Positions 1 through 5,519 of a DNA stretch of 5,519 bases are shown in pieces. Under the pieces are notes generated by a model. The model worked only from the letters and a program-made list of their open reading frames with translations, was not told the origin of the DNA and searched no databases. The stretch comes from Thermoflexus sp. (GTDB lineage: Bacteria; Chloroflexota; Anaerolineae; Thermoflexales; Thermoflexaceae), in the NCBI GenBank assembly GCA_017743605.1, contig JAGHYO010000163.1:1-5519 (forward strand), read 5' to 3'. Position numbers and translations under genes: made by a program. Position 1 is the first letter of the stretch; every line of letters begins with the position of its first letter.

Positions 1-1146
1 CTGGTCTGGTGGATCGCCCGCACCACAGACTCCGCCACGGCCCTCTCCATCGCCACGTTGCTGGTTCTCCTGCCGGGGGTCCTGCTGGGGCCAGTGATCG
101 GCGCCCTGGTGGACCGCTGGGATCGCCGGGGGATCATGCTGGGAGCCGATGGAGGGATGGCGGCTGTCACCCTCTTCCTGGTCCTGCTCGCCCGGGCTGA
201 CGTGTTGCACCTGGTCCCGATCTACGTTGCCCTGTTCCTCCGGTCCATCCTGGAAACCTTCCACTGGTCCGCCCTCCAGGCTTCGATCCCCCTGCTGGTC
301 CCGGAGCGTCATCTCGCTCGCATCGCCGGGCTGAACCAGGCGCTGAGCGGGGCCTTGAATATGATCGCTCCTCCCACCGGAGCGCTCCTGCTGGGCCTCC
401 TTCCCCTCCAGGGCGTGCTGCTCATAGATGTGCTGACAGCGGCGCTGGCGATGCTAACCCTTGGGTTCGTGCGGATCCCTCGTCCGAGAGGCTCCGGCCC
501 CGCGCGGCCTCTCGGATGGGAGGAGATCCGGGAGGGTCTGGAGTTTGTGTGGCGATGGTCGGGGGCGCTGATCCTGATGGGGATGGGGGCGCTGCTCAAC
601 TTCTTGGTGAATCCGGCTTTCGCGCTGCTTCCTCTGCTGGTGACCCGGCATTTCCGGGGCGGCGCGCTAGAGCTGGGCGCTCTGGAATCCGCCTGGGGGG
701 CCGGGACCATCAGCGGCGGACTCCTTCTGGGCGTATGGGGAGGCTTTCGCCGGCGCATTCACACCACCCTAGCTGGACTGATCGGAATGGGGGTTGCGAT
801 CCTTTCGCTGGGGCTTCTTCCCCCCGGGGCCTTCCCGGTCGCGCTAGGCGCGATGTTCCTGGGGGGCCTGATGAACGTGCTGACGAACGGACCGATCCTG
901 GCCATCCTACAGGCGATGGTGCCGCCTGCCCTGCAGGGTCGGGTGCTGATGGCGATCAACAGCATCATCGGTCTGATCTCGCCCCTGGGCCTGGTGCTTG
1001 CGGGGCCAGTGGCGGATGCCCTCGGCGTGCGCGTCTGGTTTGTGGCCGGAGGGCTGGCCTGTGCTCTGGCGGGTGGGATCTGCCTGGGCATCCCTGCGGT
1101 GGTGCGCATCGAGGAACAGGCGCCAGCCAGGGCCGCTGAGCCATAA
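1..1146 (+). CDS. MFS exporter (MFS_3/EntS/MefA-like), 5' end outside window
   Basis: This is a secondary transporter of the inner membrane that probably exports a drug or other small molecule by proton exchange; the substrate cannot be told. Reading frame 1 is open from the first base, and the codons before the TTG at 58 already read as transporter sequence (LVWWIARTTDSATALSIATL), so the true start lies left of the window and roughly 30-50 residues are missing. The loop motif GALVDRWDRR (nt 100-129) matches MFS motif A between helices 2 and 3. About ten hydrophobic segments follow, and the halves are separated by a polar linker rich in Arg, Pro and Gly (nt about 474-540). The segment QGRVLMAINS (nt 934-963), at the start of a late helix, is typical of the MFS_3 group. 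The C-terminus is a short Glu/Ala tail. No broken codons are seen. A TIM-barrel relic follows 78 bases downstream on the same strand; no functional link is evident. Confidence 0.9.
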   Translation: MVWWIARTTDSATALSIATLLVLLPGVLLGPVIGALVDRWDRRGIMLGADGGMAAVTLFLVLLARADVLHLVPIYVALFLRSILETFHWSALQASIPLLVPERHLARIAGLNQALSGALNMIAPPTGALLLGLLPLQGVLLIDVLTAALAMLTLGFVRIPRPRGSGPARPLGWEEIREGLEFVWRWSGALILMGMGALLNFLVNPAFALLPLLVTRHFRGGALELGALESAWGAGTISGGLLLGVWGGFRRRIHTTLAGLIGMGVAILSLGLLPPGAFPVALGAMFLGGLMNVLTNGPILAILQAMVPPALQGRVLMAINSIIGLISPLGLVLAGPVADALGVRVWFVAGGLACALAGGICLGIPAVVRIEEQAPARAAEP

Positions 1147-1224
1147 GAGGCAGAAAACAGAGGAAGCCGCGTCGCGCGCCCGGAGATAAGGCGGTGTCCA
1201 GCGTTTTGATTGCTATGGAAAGTG

Positions 1225-2132
1225 ATGCCCTGGCGATTCGGCGTTCAGCCCCTTTAGGCTCCGTTGCTGCTGGAGCTCTTGTGGCCCCCCTTGTCAGGCG
1301 TTCCAATGGAACCTAGGCGGATGCCGCGCGGCTGGGTAGAGCGGATCGTAGATCACGGGTTCCATCCGATCAGGCTGAACCCTGACTTCCATGTAATGCT
1401 CCTAAAATCCCTCAACCTCCCAGCGCTTCGCCGTTCGCGGGACCTGAAACAAATGCGGAGTCTGCGCTACACGGTCCACCTCCCCTTCTGGACGCTGGAT
1501 CCCTCCAGCCCGGTGGAGGGGATCCGTCGCTCTTCAGTGGATGTGCTGGCGGAGACAGTGTTCCACCTGGCCCTGCTGGAGCCGGATGTCTGTGTGCCTC
1601 AAGGGGCGGGGCTGCTGGCCGCGGAGTTCCTCACGTTGCCGGGCCTTCCCGAGGCCGCCCGCACGGCGCTCATGCGCCGGTCCTAGGAACAGGCCACGCG
1701 CAGCGTTGAGGAGCCGTCGCGGCGCGCTGGCCAGTCCTCCCGCGCCTTGGCCTTGGAGACCATCCAGTTCCCTCTGGAGCTCATCCTGGAGCTGACAGAG
1801 GGGCTCGATCTCTCCATTTGCTTTGACACCGGCGATGTGATCTCCCGGCAGCCGGGCCCATTGGACTTCGGGGAGGCGCTGGAGCGTCGTCTCCCCCGCC
1901 TGGCGGAGACATGCCTCCACGACGGCGGTTATCGCCTGCGGCCGGGGACAGTTTCATCGCCTGGGTCGGCCATCTGCCCCTTGGGCTGGGAGGGGTCCTG
2001 GTGGCGGAGCTCTTGCAGGCCCTACAGGCGCGCGGGTTCACCGGGCTGGTCGAGCTAAGCCTGGATGCCACTAAGGCCTCCCTGGCTTTTTTGAGGCGAG
2101 CGAGCCTGGTGAGATCGCCTTTCGAGGCGTGA
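1225..2132 (+). pseudogene. Decayed TIM-barrel (xylose isomerase-like) protein, resembling cobamide-remodelling phosphodiesterase CbiR
   Basis: The reading starts at ATG 1225 (MPWRFGVQPL, a typical first beta strand), meets TAG at 1255-1257, and continues in frame 1 through WVERIVDHGFHPIRLNP, YTVHLPFW (metal His at 1477) and EFLTLP. It then meets TAG at 1684-1686 and resumes with LALETIQFPLELILEL, LSICFDTG and RLAETCLHDGGYR. Between about 1925 and 1950 the homology moves to frame 3 (GDSFIAWVGHLPLG, then LQALQARGFTGLVELSLDA), which a one-base deletion would explain, and ends at TGA 2130-2132. The total length, about 300 codons, suits a whole family member. Metal-site positions appear lost: Gln (1600) where family members have the His of VLH, Asp (1834) in place of the His of DxGH, and Cys (1912) in place of the first His of HLHD. 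The superfamily call is firm. CbiR, which cleaves the cobamide nucleotide loop during remodelling, is my best guess from memory; another sugar phosphate isomerase/epimerase-like enzyme is possible. Almost certainly non-functional. Confidence 0.8.
2073..2092 (+). terminator. Possible short intrinsic terminator in the 3' end of the TIM-barrel relic
   Basis: AAGGCC (2073-2078) can pair with GGCTTT (2084-2089) around a five-base loop, with one G-T wobble, and a run of six T residues occupies 2087-2092. The form is that of a weak rho-independent terminator reading rightward. It lies inside sequence that still reads as protein in frame 3, so it may be coincidence. Its position just before the convergent gene is where a terminator would be useful. 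Confidence 0.22.
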
Positions 2133-2151
2133 GGGAAGGATCCGCCAGGTT

Positions 2152-3120
2152 CTATGTGGGGGTTTCCGTGTCGTCTTCCTCCGGCCCTTGCTCGGGGATC
2201 TCTTCAGGGGCGAAGGCCCTCCCGTCTTGCAGCCACCACACCCCACGATCCCGAGCCATCCGCCGGGCCGGGACCGTCAATTCCTTCGCCGCCACCACCG
2301 GAATCACCTCTGCCCCCAGCGCCCGGGCGAAGATGGCCGCCCGCTCCGCCGCCCGGCCCACATCCTTCGTGCCCCCCATCCAGGAGATCTCCACCGCCAG
2401 ATACACCCGGCGATCCTCCCGGCGGTGGAAGCCTTCCACCAGCGCGTCCAGGGGGGCGGCCCGGTCGGCCTCTTCTTCCGTGATGCGCCCGGCCGCCACG
2501 GCTTCCTCCAGGATCTCGGCCTGGCGCGCGTCCGGGATGATGGCGGCCCGCCGCAGCAGGGAGCGGAAAAGCGTGGCGGGCCTTTGGGCATAGAGGGCCT
2601 CCAGGCGCATCGACTTGAGCTCCCCGAGGTCCCGGCTGTGGTCCTCCTGTCGGCGCTCTACCCGGTCCATGCGAACCTCCACTTGATCCATGCGGGCCTC
2701 CACCCGGTCCACCCGCTGGGTGAGGACGCGGAGGGCCTCGGCCAGCTCGGCGAAGCGGTGGTCGGCTTCGGCGCGGAACTCCAGGAACTCCTGGCGGTGA
2801 GCAGCGAAGGCCTCGGCCAGGGCGCGGGCCTCCGCGCTGAGCTCTGCGAAGCGGGCGTTGACCTGGGCCTGGTGGGCCAGGAACTCCTGACGATGGTTCA
2901 CAAAGGCCTCGCTCAGACGGCGAACGGCTTCCGCCAGCTCCGTGAAGCGGCGTTCAGTCTCCGCCTGAAGCTGGGCCAACTCGTCCCGAAGATCCGCCAG
3001 CTCGGTGGGCATGCGGAGGGCCTCCTCCGAGGCCAGGAGAGCCCAGAGGACCTTCCGCCATTCGGGATGGTCCTGTAAGAGGGCGACCAGATCCCGCCGG
3101 TCTTCCACTGTTAGCGCCAT
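2152..3120 (-). CDS. Coiled-coil protein with C-terminal PD-(D/E)XK nuclease-like domain
   Basis: The 322-residue protein is cytoplasmic, with no signal peptide or membrane segment. Residues 1-35 form a short helical head (VEDRRDLVALLQDHPEWRKV). Residues about 38-168 are an almost unbroken amphipathic coiled coil built from 32-residue repeats (RFxEL at 58, 90 and 122; HRQEF at 77 and 109) and then three heptads (VDRVEAR-like, 137-157). Residues about 170-305 are a mixed alpha/beta domain with Asp225, a beta strand YLAVEIS carrying Glu244, and a following helix DVGRAAERAAIFARALG, which resembles the restriction-endonuclease-like fold. The Lys expected after E-x is Ser246, as I recall from related 'EVS' proteins common in Chloroflexota, so catalysis is uncertain. 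The tail is acidic (EEDDTE). The ATG at 3120 is chosen because AAGGAGG lies six bases upstream. The role is unknown; DNA binding or scaffolding by an oligomeric coiled coil is an inference. It is transcribed away from the DinB relic and ends 19 bases from the converging TIM-barrel relic. Confidence 0.85.
   Translation of the reverse strand: MALTVEDRRDLVALLQDHPEWRKVLWALLASEEALRMPTELADLRDELAQLQAETERRFTELAEAVRRLSEAFVNHRQEFLAHQAQVNARFAELSAEARALAEAFAAHRQEFLEFRAEADHRFAELAEALRVLTQRVDRVEARMDQVEVRMDRVERRQEDHSRDLGELKSMRLEALYAQRPATLFRSLLRRAAIIPDARQAEILEEAVAAGRITEEEADRAAPLDALVEGFHRREDRRVYLAVEISWMGGTKDVGRAAERAAIFARALGAEVIPVVAAKELTVPARRMARDRGVWWLQDGRAFAPEEIPEQGPEEDDTETPT
2651..2713 (-). repeat. Three 21-base repeats encoding exact heptads
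   Basis: The units lie at 2651-2671, 2672-2692 and 2693-2713 on the plus strand and share the core ccggtccatg or close variants. They encode VDRVEAR, MDQVEVR and MDRVERR (residues 137-157). Val and Met fill the hydrophobic a/d positions, Asp/Glu and Arg the flanks, which gives a salt-bridged heptad coil just before the nuclease-like domain. Such in-frame 21-base units can expand or contract without breaking the frame, so the stalk length may vary between strains. Confidence 0.7.
2722..2949 (-). repeat. Internal 96-base (32-codon) repeats encoding coiled coil
   Basis: Two full units and the start of a third encode RFxELxxEAxxLxEAFxxHRQEFLxxxA. RF falls at residues 58, 90 and 122 of the coiled-coil protein, so the spacing is exactly 32 residues. 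The DNA is also similar between units (the gcgaagcg core on the plus strand near 2750, 2846 and 2942), which points to tandem duplication rather than chance convergence. A 32-residue period is not a multiple of seven, so the heptad phase must be adjusted within each unit, for instance by an 11-residue (hendecad) stretch. Confidence 0.7.
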
Positions 3121-3126
3121 TGCGCG

Positions 3127-3133
3127 CCTCCTT
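3127..3133 (-). promoter_or_regulatory. Ribosome binding site of the coiled-coil gene
   Basis: On the minus strand AAGGAGG occupies these positions, six bases before the ATG at 3118-3120. It is a near-perfect anti-Shine-Dalgarno match and fixes this start over any downstream GTG or TTG. Confidence 0.85.
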
Positions 3134-3142
3134 CAACGCGAC

Positions 3143-3172
3143 ATTGTAAGACGAAACAAGGGTTCGAAGACA
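3143..3172 (-). promoter_or_regulatory. Putative promoter of the coiled-coil gene
   Basis: The 99 bases between the DinB relic and the coiled-coil gene are locally A+T-richer. On the minus strand a TACAAT hexamer at 3143-3148 fits the -10 consensus at five of six positions, which would place the transcript start only a few bases before the ribosome binding site. The -35 region about 17 bases upstream (a GTCTTC-like hexamer near 3166-3171) is a poor match. A separate promoter here would explain why this gene can stay active next to a broken upstream gene. Confidence 0.35.
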
Positions 3173-3219
3173 GGTATGAGATCCGTTGTGTGGATCGTCG
3201 TCCTCATCGACGGCGGGGC

Positions 3220-3716
3220 TCACTCCGCCTTCCACCGCGGCTCGAAGGCGGCTGCCATCTCCCAGAAGAGGGCGATCTGGAGGATCGTGGTCAGGTGCTC
3301 ATAGGTGTGCTGGAGGGTCTTGGTGACGATCCAGGCCGGCGTCCGCGTCCCCTAGACCGTCCCGGGCACCGGCCGGGTCCAGACCTCCGGCAGGAGGAGA
3401 CGGGCCAGGGAGATGGTCTCCCGGCGGACGGCCTCCAGGCGCTCCAACCGGCGGGCGGCGGGGATCTCCCGGGGCCAGGCGAGGTCTTCGTCGGGGACTT
3501 CTCCAGGATGGAGGGGGCCCTGCAGGCCGATGGCGTAGCGCATCTGGGGCAAGGCGATGTGATGCTCATAGAACCAGAGGTGGTAGAGATGGCGGCGCAC
3601 GGACCACTCGCCCAGGGCGGGCGGAGGGCGGCGCGCCTCCCGCTCGGGGGGATCCGGGCGAGGGCCCAGCGCAGGTCCTCCGGCGTGGATCCCAGGCGCC
3701 GGAGCAACCCCTCCAT
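3220..3716 (-). pseudogene. DinB-family (DUF664-like four-helix metal-binding) protein, frameshifted and nonsense-interrupted
   Basis: DinB-fold proteins are four-helix bundles that bind a divalent metal through His residues; many act as thiol-dependent S-transferases and others have no known role. The start ATG at 3714-3716 reads MEGLLRRLGSTPEDLRWALARIPP. At a six-C run on the coding strand (3646-3651) homology moves to another minus frame, as a one-base deletion would cause, and continues RRPPPALGEWSVRRHLYHLWFYEHHI, then LARLLLPEVWTRPVPGTV. An amber codon at 3352-3354 follows, probably from a Trp TGG. The same frame then reads TPAWIVTKTLQHTYEHLTTI, LQIALFWEMAAAFEPRWKAE and a TGA at 3220-3222. 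HTYEH (3295-3309) is the expected C-terminal metal motif, so a product ending at the amber codon would lack it. The restored length, about 165 residues, matches the family. No good ribosome binding site sits next to the ATG; AGAAGGA lies about 26 bases upstream, so the original start may have been further up. The frameshift alone could be a homopolymer error; with the stop, decay is more likely. Confidence 0.8.
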
Positions 3717-3747
3717 CGTGAGGCCGCAAGCAGCGCTCGGGTTCCTT

Positions 3748-3777
3748 CTGAATTGTGGCTCACTGAATTATGGCTCA
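3748..3777. repeat. 15-base tandem duplication over the stop codon of the Fe-S gene
   Basis: Plus-strand copies ctgaattgtggctca (3748-3762) and ctgaattatggctca (3763-3777) differ at one base. On the minus strand the copy nearer the gene contains the TAA stop (GAG CCA TAA), while the other reads GAG CCA CAA in the same register. The duplication is five codons long and therefore frame-neutral. The single difference decides whether the unit carries a stop. Confidence 0.85.
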
Positions 3778-5519
3778 ATCACGGCTTCGGCCAGGACCTC
3801 CGCCACATCCCGCACTGGGAGCCGCTCGGCGACGCCCCGGGTTTGGGCGGCGGAGGTCAGCATCAGCTGGCAGAAGGGGCAAGCTACCGCTACCCCCTCT
3901 GGGCTCGTCCCCATGGCCTCGTCGAGGCGCTGCAGGTGGACAGGGCGGGCCTGAGGGGTGTCCATCCAGACCTGTGCCCCGCCAGCGCCGCAGCAGAACC
4001 CCTGTTCCCGGCTCCGGGCCATCTCCACCAGCTCGGCCCCGCTCTCCCGCAGCAGGCGCCGCGGCGCATCGAAGATCCCATTGTAACGGCCCAGGTAGCA
4101 GGAATCGTGGAAGGTAAACCGCCGGGAGTTCGTGCGGCGTAGCTTGAGGCGGCCCTCTTCCAGCAGCTGCGCTAGGAACTCCGTGTGGTGGACCACCTCG
4201 AAGCGCCCGCCGAACTGTGGGTATTCGTTCCGGAAGGTGTTATAGCAGTGCGGGCACATGGTGAGCAGGGTGCGGAACTTATAGGTGCGCAAAGTCTCCA
4301 GGATGGCCTCGGTGGCCGCCACGTACATGGCCTCATGGCCCGCGCGGCGGGCCCAATCGGCCGTACAAGTTTCCTCGTCCCCCAGCACGGCGAAATCCAC
4401 CCCCGCGGCCTGGAGCAGGCGGGCGATGGCCCGGGCGGTGCGCTGGCCGCCGGGATCGAAGGCCCCCGCGCAGCCCACCCAGAAGAGGACCTCCGCCGCT
4501 CCCTTCTCTGCCATCACCGGGACGTCCAGGCCCTTGGCCCATTCCAGGCGCGAGGTCCGTTGGCCCCAAGGGTTGCCCGTTCGTTCTGCCTGACGGAACG
4601 CATTGGAGAGGGAGGCCGGGACATCTCCCTCCATCAGGGTCAGGTAGCGCCGCATGCCCACAATGAGGTCCACGTGCTCGATGAGCACGGGGCACTCGTG
4701 AACACAGGCATAGCAGGTGGTGCAGGCCCACAGGGCCTCGCGCGGGGTCACCGCCCCGGCCAGGGCGACGTGCTCCTGATCCACCCGGATGGGGGCAAAG
4801 GGGTTCAGAGTGGGGGGCAGCAGGGTGTGGAGAGTGTTCCGCACGTCCAGCACCACCTGCTTGGGGTTGAGGGGCGTCCCGGCAGCGTACGCCGGGCATG
4901 CCGCCTGACACCGGCCACACTCCGTGCAGGCCTCCCCGTTGAGCAGCTGCACCCAGGTCAGATCCCGCAGCGTCCCGATGCCCAGCCGCTCGGCCGTCTC
5001 CAGATCCGGGATCGGCGTCAGGGCCCCGTTGGGCCGGTCCAAGCGGGAGAAGAACGCGTTGAGGGTGGAGGAGACGATGTGGACCAGGAAGCCCACTGGA
5101 ATAAAGAGATACGTGAGGCCGGCCAGGGCGGCGTGGAAGGTCCAGGTCGCCTGGTGGAGGGGGCGCAGGAATTCTTCCCCCAGGCCCATGGCGATCCAGA
5201 GCTGGCCTAGCCCCCATCCCATAAAGGAGGCGGGCCCCCAAGGTGGGCGCTGCACGGCCATGCGGAAGGATTCCAGGAGCCAGCCGGTGACGATGAGGAC
5301 GGCCAGCCAGGCCAGGGCCAGGTCGAAGCGGCGGCCGTAGCTCAGCTTCAGCGGCCGCGCCCCATACCGGCGCCATGCCATGATCCCCAGCCCGATCAGG
5401 GCGAGCAGGGTGAAAAGATCCAGCACGAACTCATAGACCAGATAGATCTCCCCCCGCAGAAACTTGAACAGGTCCGCGTCGATGAAGGCCAGGGTGGTCC
5501 CGATGAAGAAGATCACGAA
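3768..5519 (-). CDS. Membrane-anchored Fe-S oxidoreductase (EMO/HdrD-like, NarI-like heme b domain), 5' end outside window
   Basis: This protein probably moves electrons between a soluble donor, such as electron transfer flavoprotein, and menaquinone. The frame is open to the right edge; the GTG at 5514-5516 is taken as residue 1 for numbering only, because it lies within a hydrophobic segment and family members are usually longer. Residues 1-155 hold the rest of a NarI-like membrane domain with helices near 26-48, 66-86 and 126-152; His128 and His146 in the last are candidate heme b ligands. Two 4Fe-4S motifs follow: C197xxC200xxC203xxxC207P and C265xxC268xxC271xxxC275P. Two CCG (cysteine-rich) domains come next: VGC349AG, C384 and C421PHC424, then HDSC473, C508C509GAGG and C547PFC550. 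The order membrane anchor, two clusters, two CCG domains is that of EtfAB:quinone oxidoreductase EMO (former DUF224); a HdrDE- or GlpC-like role is the alternative. The first CCG domain has CTADWARR in place of the more usual C(C/T)GDPARR. The gene ends 51 bases before the DinB relic and may share its transcript. Confidence 0.88.
   Translation of the reverse strand, partial: FVIFFIGTTLAFIDADLFKFLRGEIYLVYEFVLDLFTLLALIGLGIMAWRRYGARPLKLSYGRRFDLALAWLAVLIVTGWLLESFRMAVQRPPWGPASFMGWGLGQLWIAMGLGEEFLRPLHQATWTFHAALAGLTYLFIPVGFLVHIVSSTLNAFFSRLDRPNGALTPIPDLETAERLGIGTLRDLTWVQLLNGEACTECGRCQAACPAYAAGTPLNPKQVVLDVRNTLHTLLPPTLNPFAPIRVDQEHVALAGAVTPREALWACTTCYACVHECPVLIEHVDLIVGMRRYLTLMEGDVPASLSNAFRQAERTGNPWGQRTSRLEWAKGLDVPVMAEKGAAEVLFWVGCAGAFDPGGQRTARAIARLLQAAGVDFAVLGDEETCTADWARRAGHEAMYVAATEAILETLRTYKFRTLLTMCPHCYNTFRNEYPQFGGRFEVVHHTEFLAQLLEEGRLKLRRTNSRRFTFHDSCYLGRYNGIFDAPRRLLRESGAELVEMARSREQGFCCGAGGAQVWMDTPQARPVHLQRLDEAMGTSPEGVAVACPFCQLMLTSAAQTRGVAERLPVRDVAEVLAEAVIEP

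Noticed and set aside
1264..1686. Separate 140-codon gene in this stretch
   Set aside because: The family homology extends upstream of the apparent start (MPWRFGVQPL at 1225) and downstream past the TAG in the same frame, so this is one piece of a broken gene.
2651..2949. CRISPR-like or satellite array
   Set aside because: The periodicity is codon-based (21 and 96 bases), encodes heptad-type coiled coil in an intact frame, and has no unique spacers.
2188..3078. Plus-strand open frame of 296 codons over the coiled-coil gene
   Set aside because: It mirrors the coiled-coil repeats on the other strand. There is no plausible ribosome binding site or domain, and the opposite strand has AAGGAGG plus a coherent protein.
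3196..3212. Inverted repeat cgtcg-7-cgacg as a terminator for the DinB relic
   Set aside because: The stem is only five base pairs and no T run follows on either strand.
3352..3729. TTG-started 125-codon gene beginning MRPHDGG
   Set aside because: Only its second half matches the DinB family. Its first 35 codons are out of frame with the better N-terminal match starting at 3716.
4185..5210. Long plus-strand open frame (341 codons) antisense to the Fe-S oxidoreductase
   Set aside because: It is a shadow of G+C-rich coding sequence. The translation is low-complexity (Gly, Arg, His, Gln) with no family motif, while the minus frame has complete cysteine motifs.
4333..5376. Second minus-strand open frame of 347 codons inside the Fe-S gene
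   Set aside because: The translation is Pro/Gly/Arg-rich shadow sequence with no motifs, and it overlaps a well-supported gene in another frame.

Overview
The window is G+C-rich, with few tRNA- or phage-like signals. Its gene content looks like a thermophilic, respiring bacterium, most likely a member of the Chloroflexota (Thermoflexus- or Anaerolineae-like). That placement is an inference from protein style (a membrane Fe-S/heme b oxidoreductase, a DinB-like protein, a coiled-coil EVS-type nuclease-like protein, a CbiR-like TIM barrel), not from a search.

Layout, left to right. Positions 1-1146 (+) hold the C-terminal nine tenths or so of an MFS exporter whose start lies left of the window. 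Positions 1225-2132 (+) hold the remains of a TIM-barrel enzyme of the xylose isomerase-like/AP endonuclease 2 superfamily, resembling the cobamide-remodelling phosphodiesterase CbiR. It has two in-frame stops, one frameshift, and three apparent losses of metal-binding histidines. Positions 2152-3120 (-) hold an intact 322-residue gene for a long repetitive coiled coil followed by a PD-(D/E)XK-like C-terminal domain. Positions 3220-3716 (-) hold a broken DinB-family gene: a frameshift at a six-G run, and an amber codon that cuts off the helix carrying the HxxxH motif. Positions 3768-5519 (-) hold most of a membrane-anchored iron-sulfur oxidoreductase (NarI-like membrane part, two 4Fe-4S clusters, two CCG domains). 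This is the architecture of the EtfAB:menaquinone oxidoreductase (EMO, former DUF224) and of HdrD-like proteins; its start lies right of the window.

The two plus-strand genes converge on the three minus-strand genes, with only 19 bases between the opposing 3' ends near 2140. The Fe-S protein would pass electrons from a soluble donor such as electron transfer flavoprotein to the quinone pool. The other genes do not obviously join that pathway. I see no tRNA, rRNA, CRISPR array, transposase or defence cassette. The most notable feature is that two of five genes are clear relics while the coiled-coil gene between them is intact. I did not find a convincing undescribed system.
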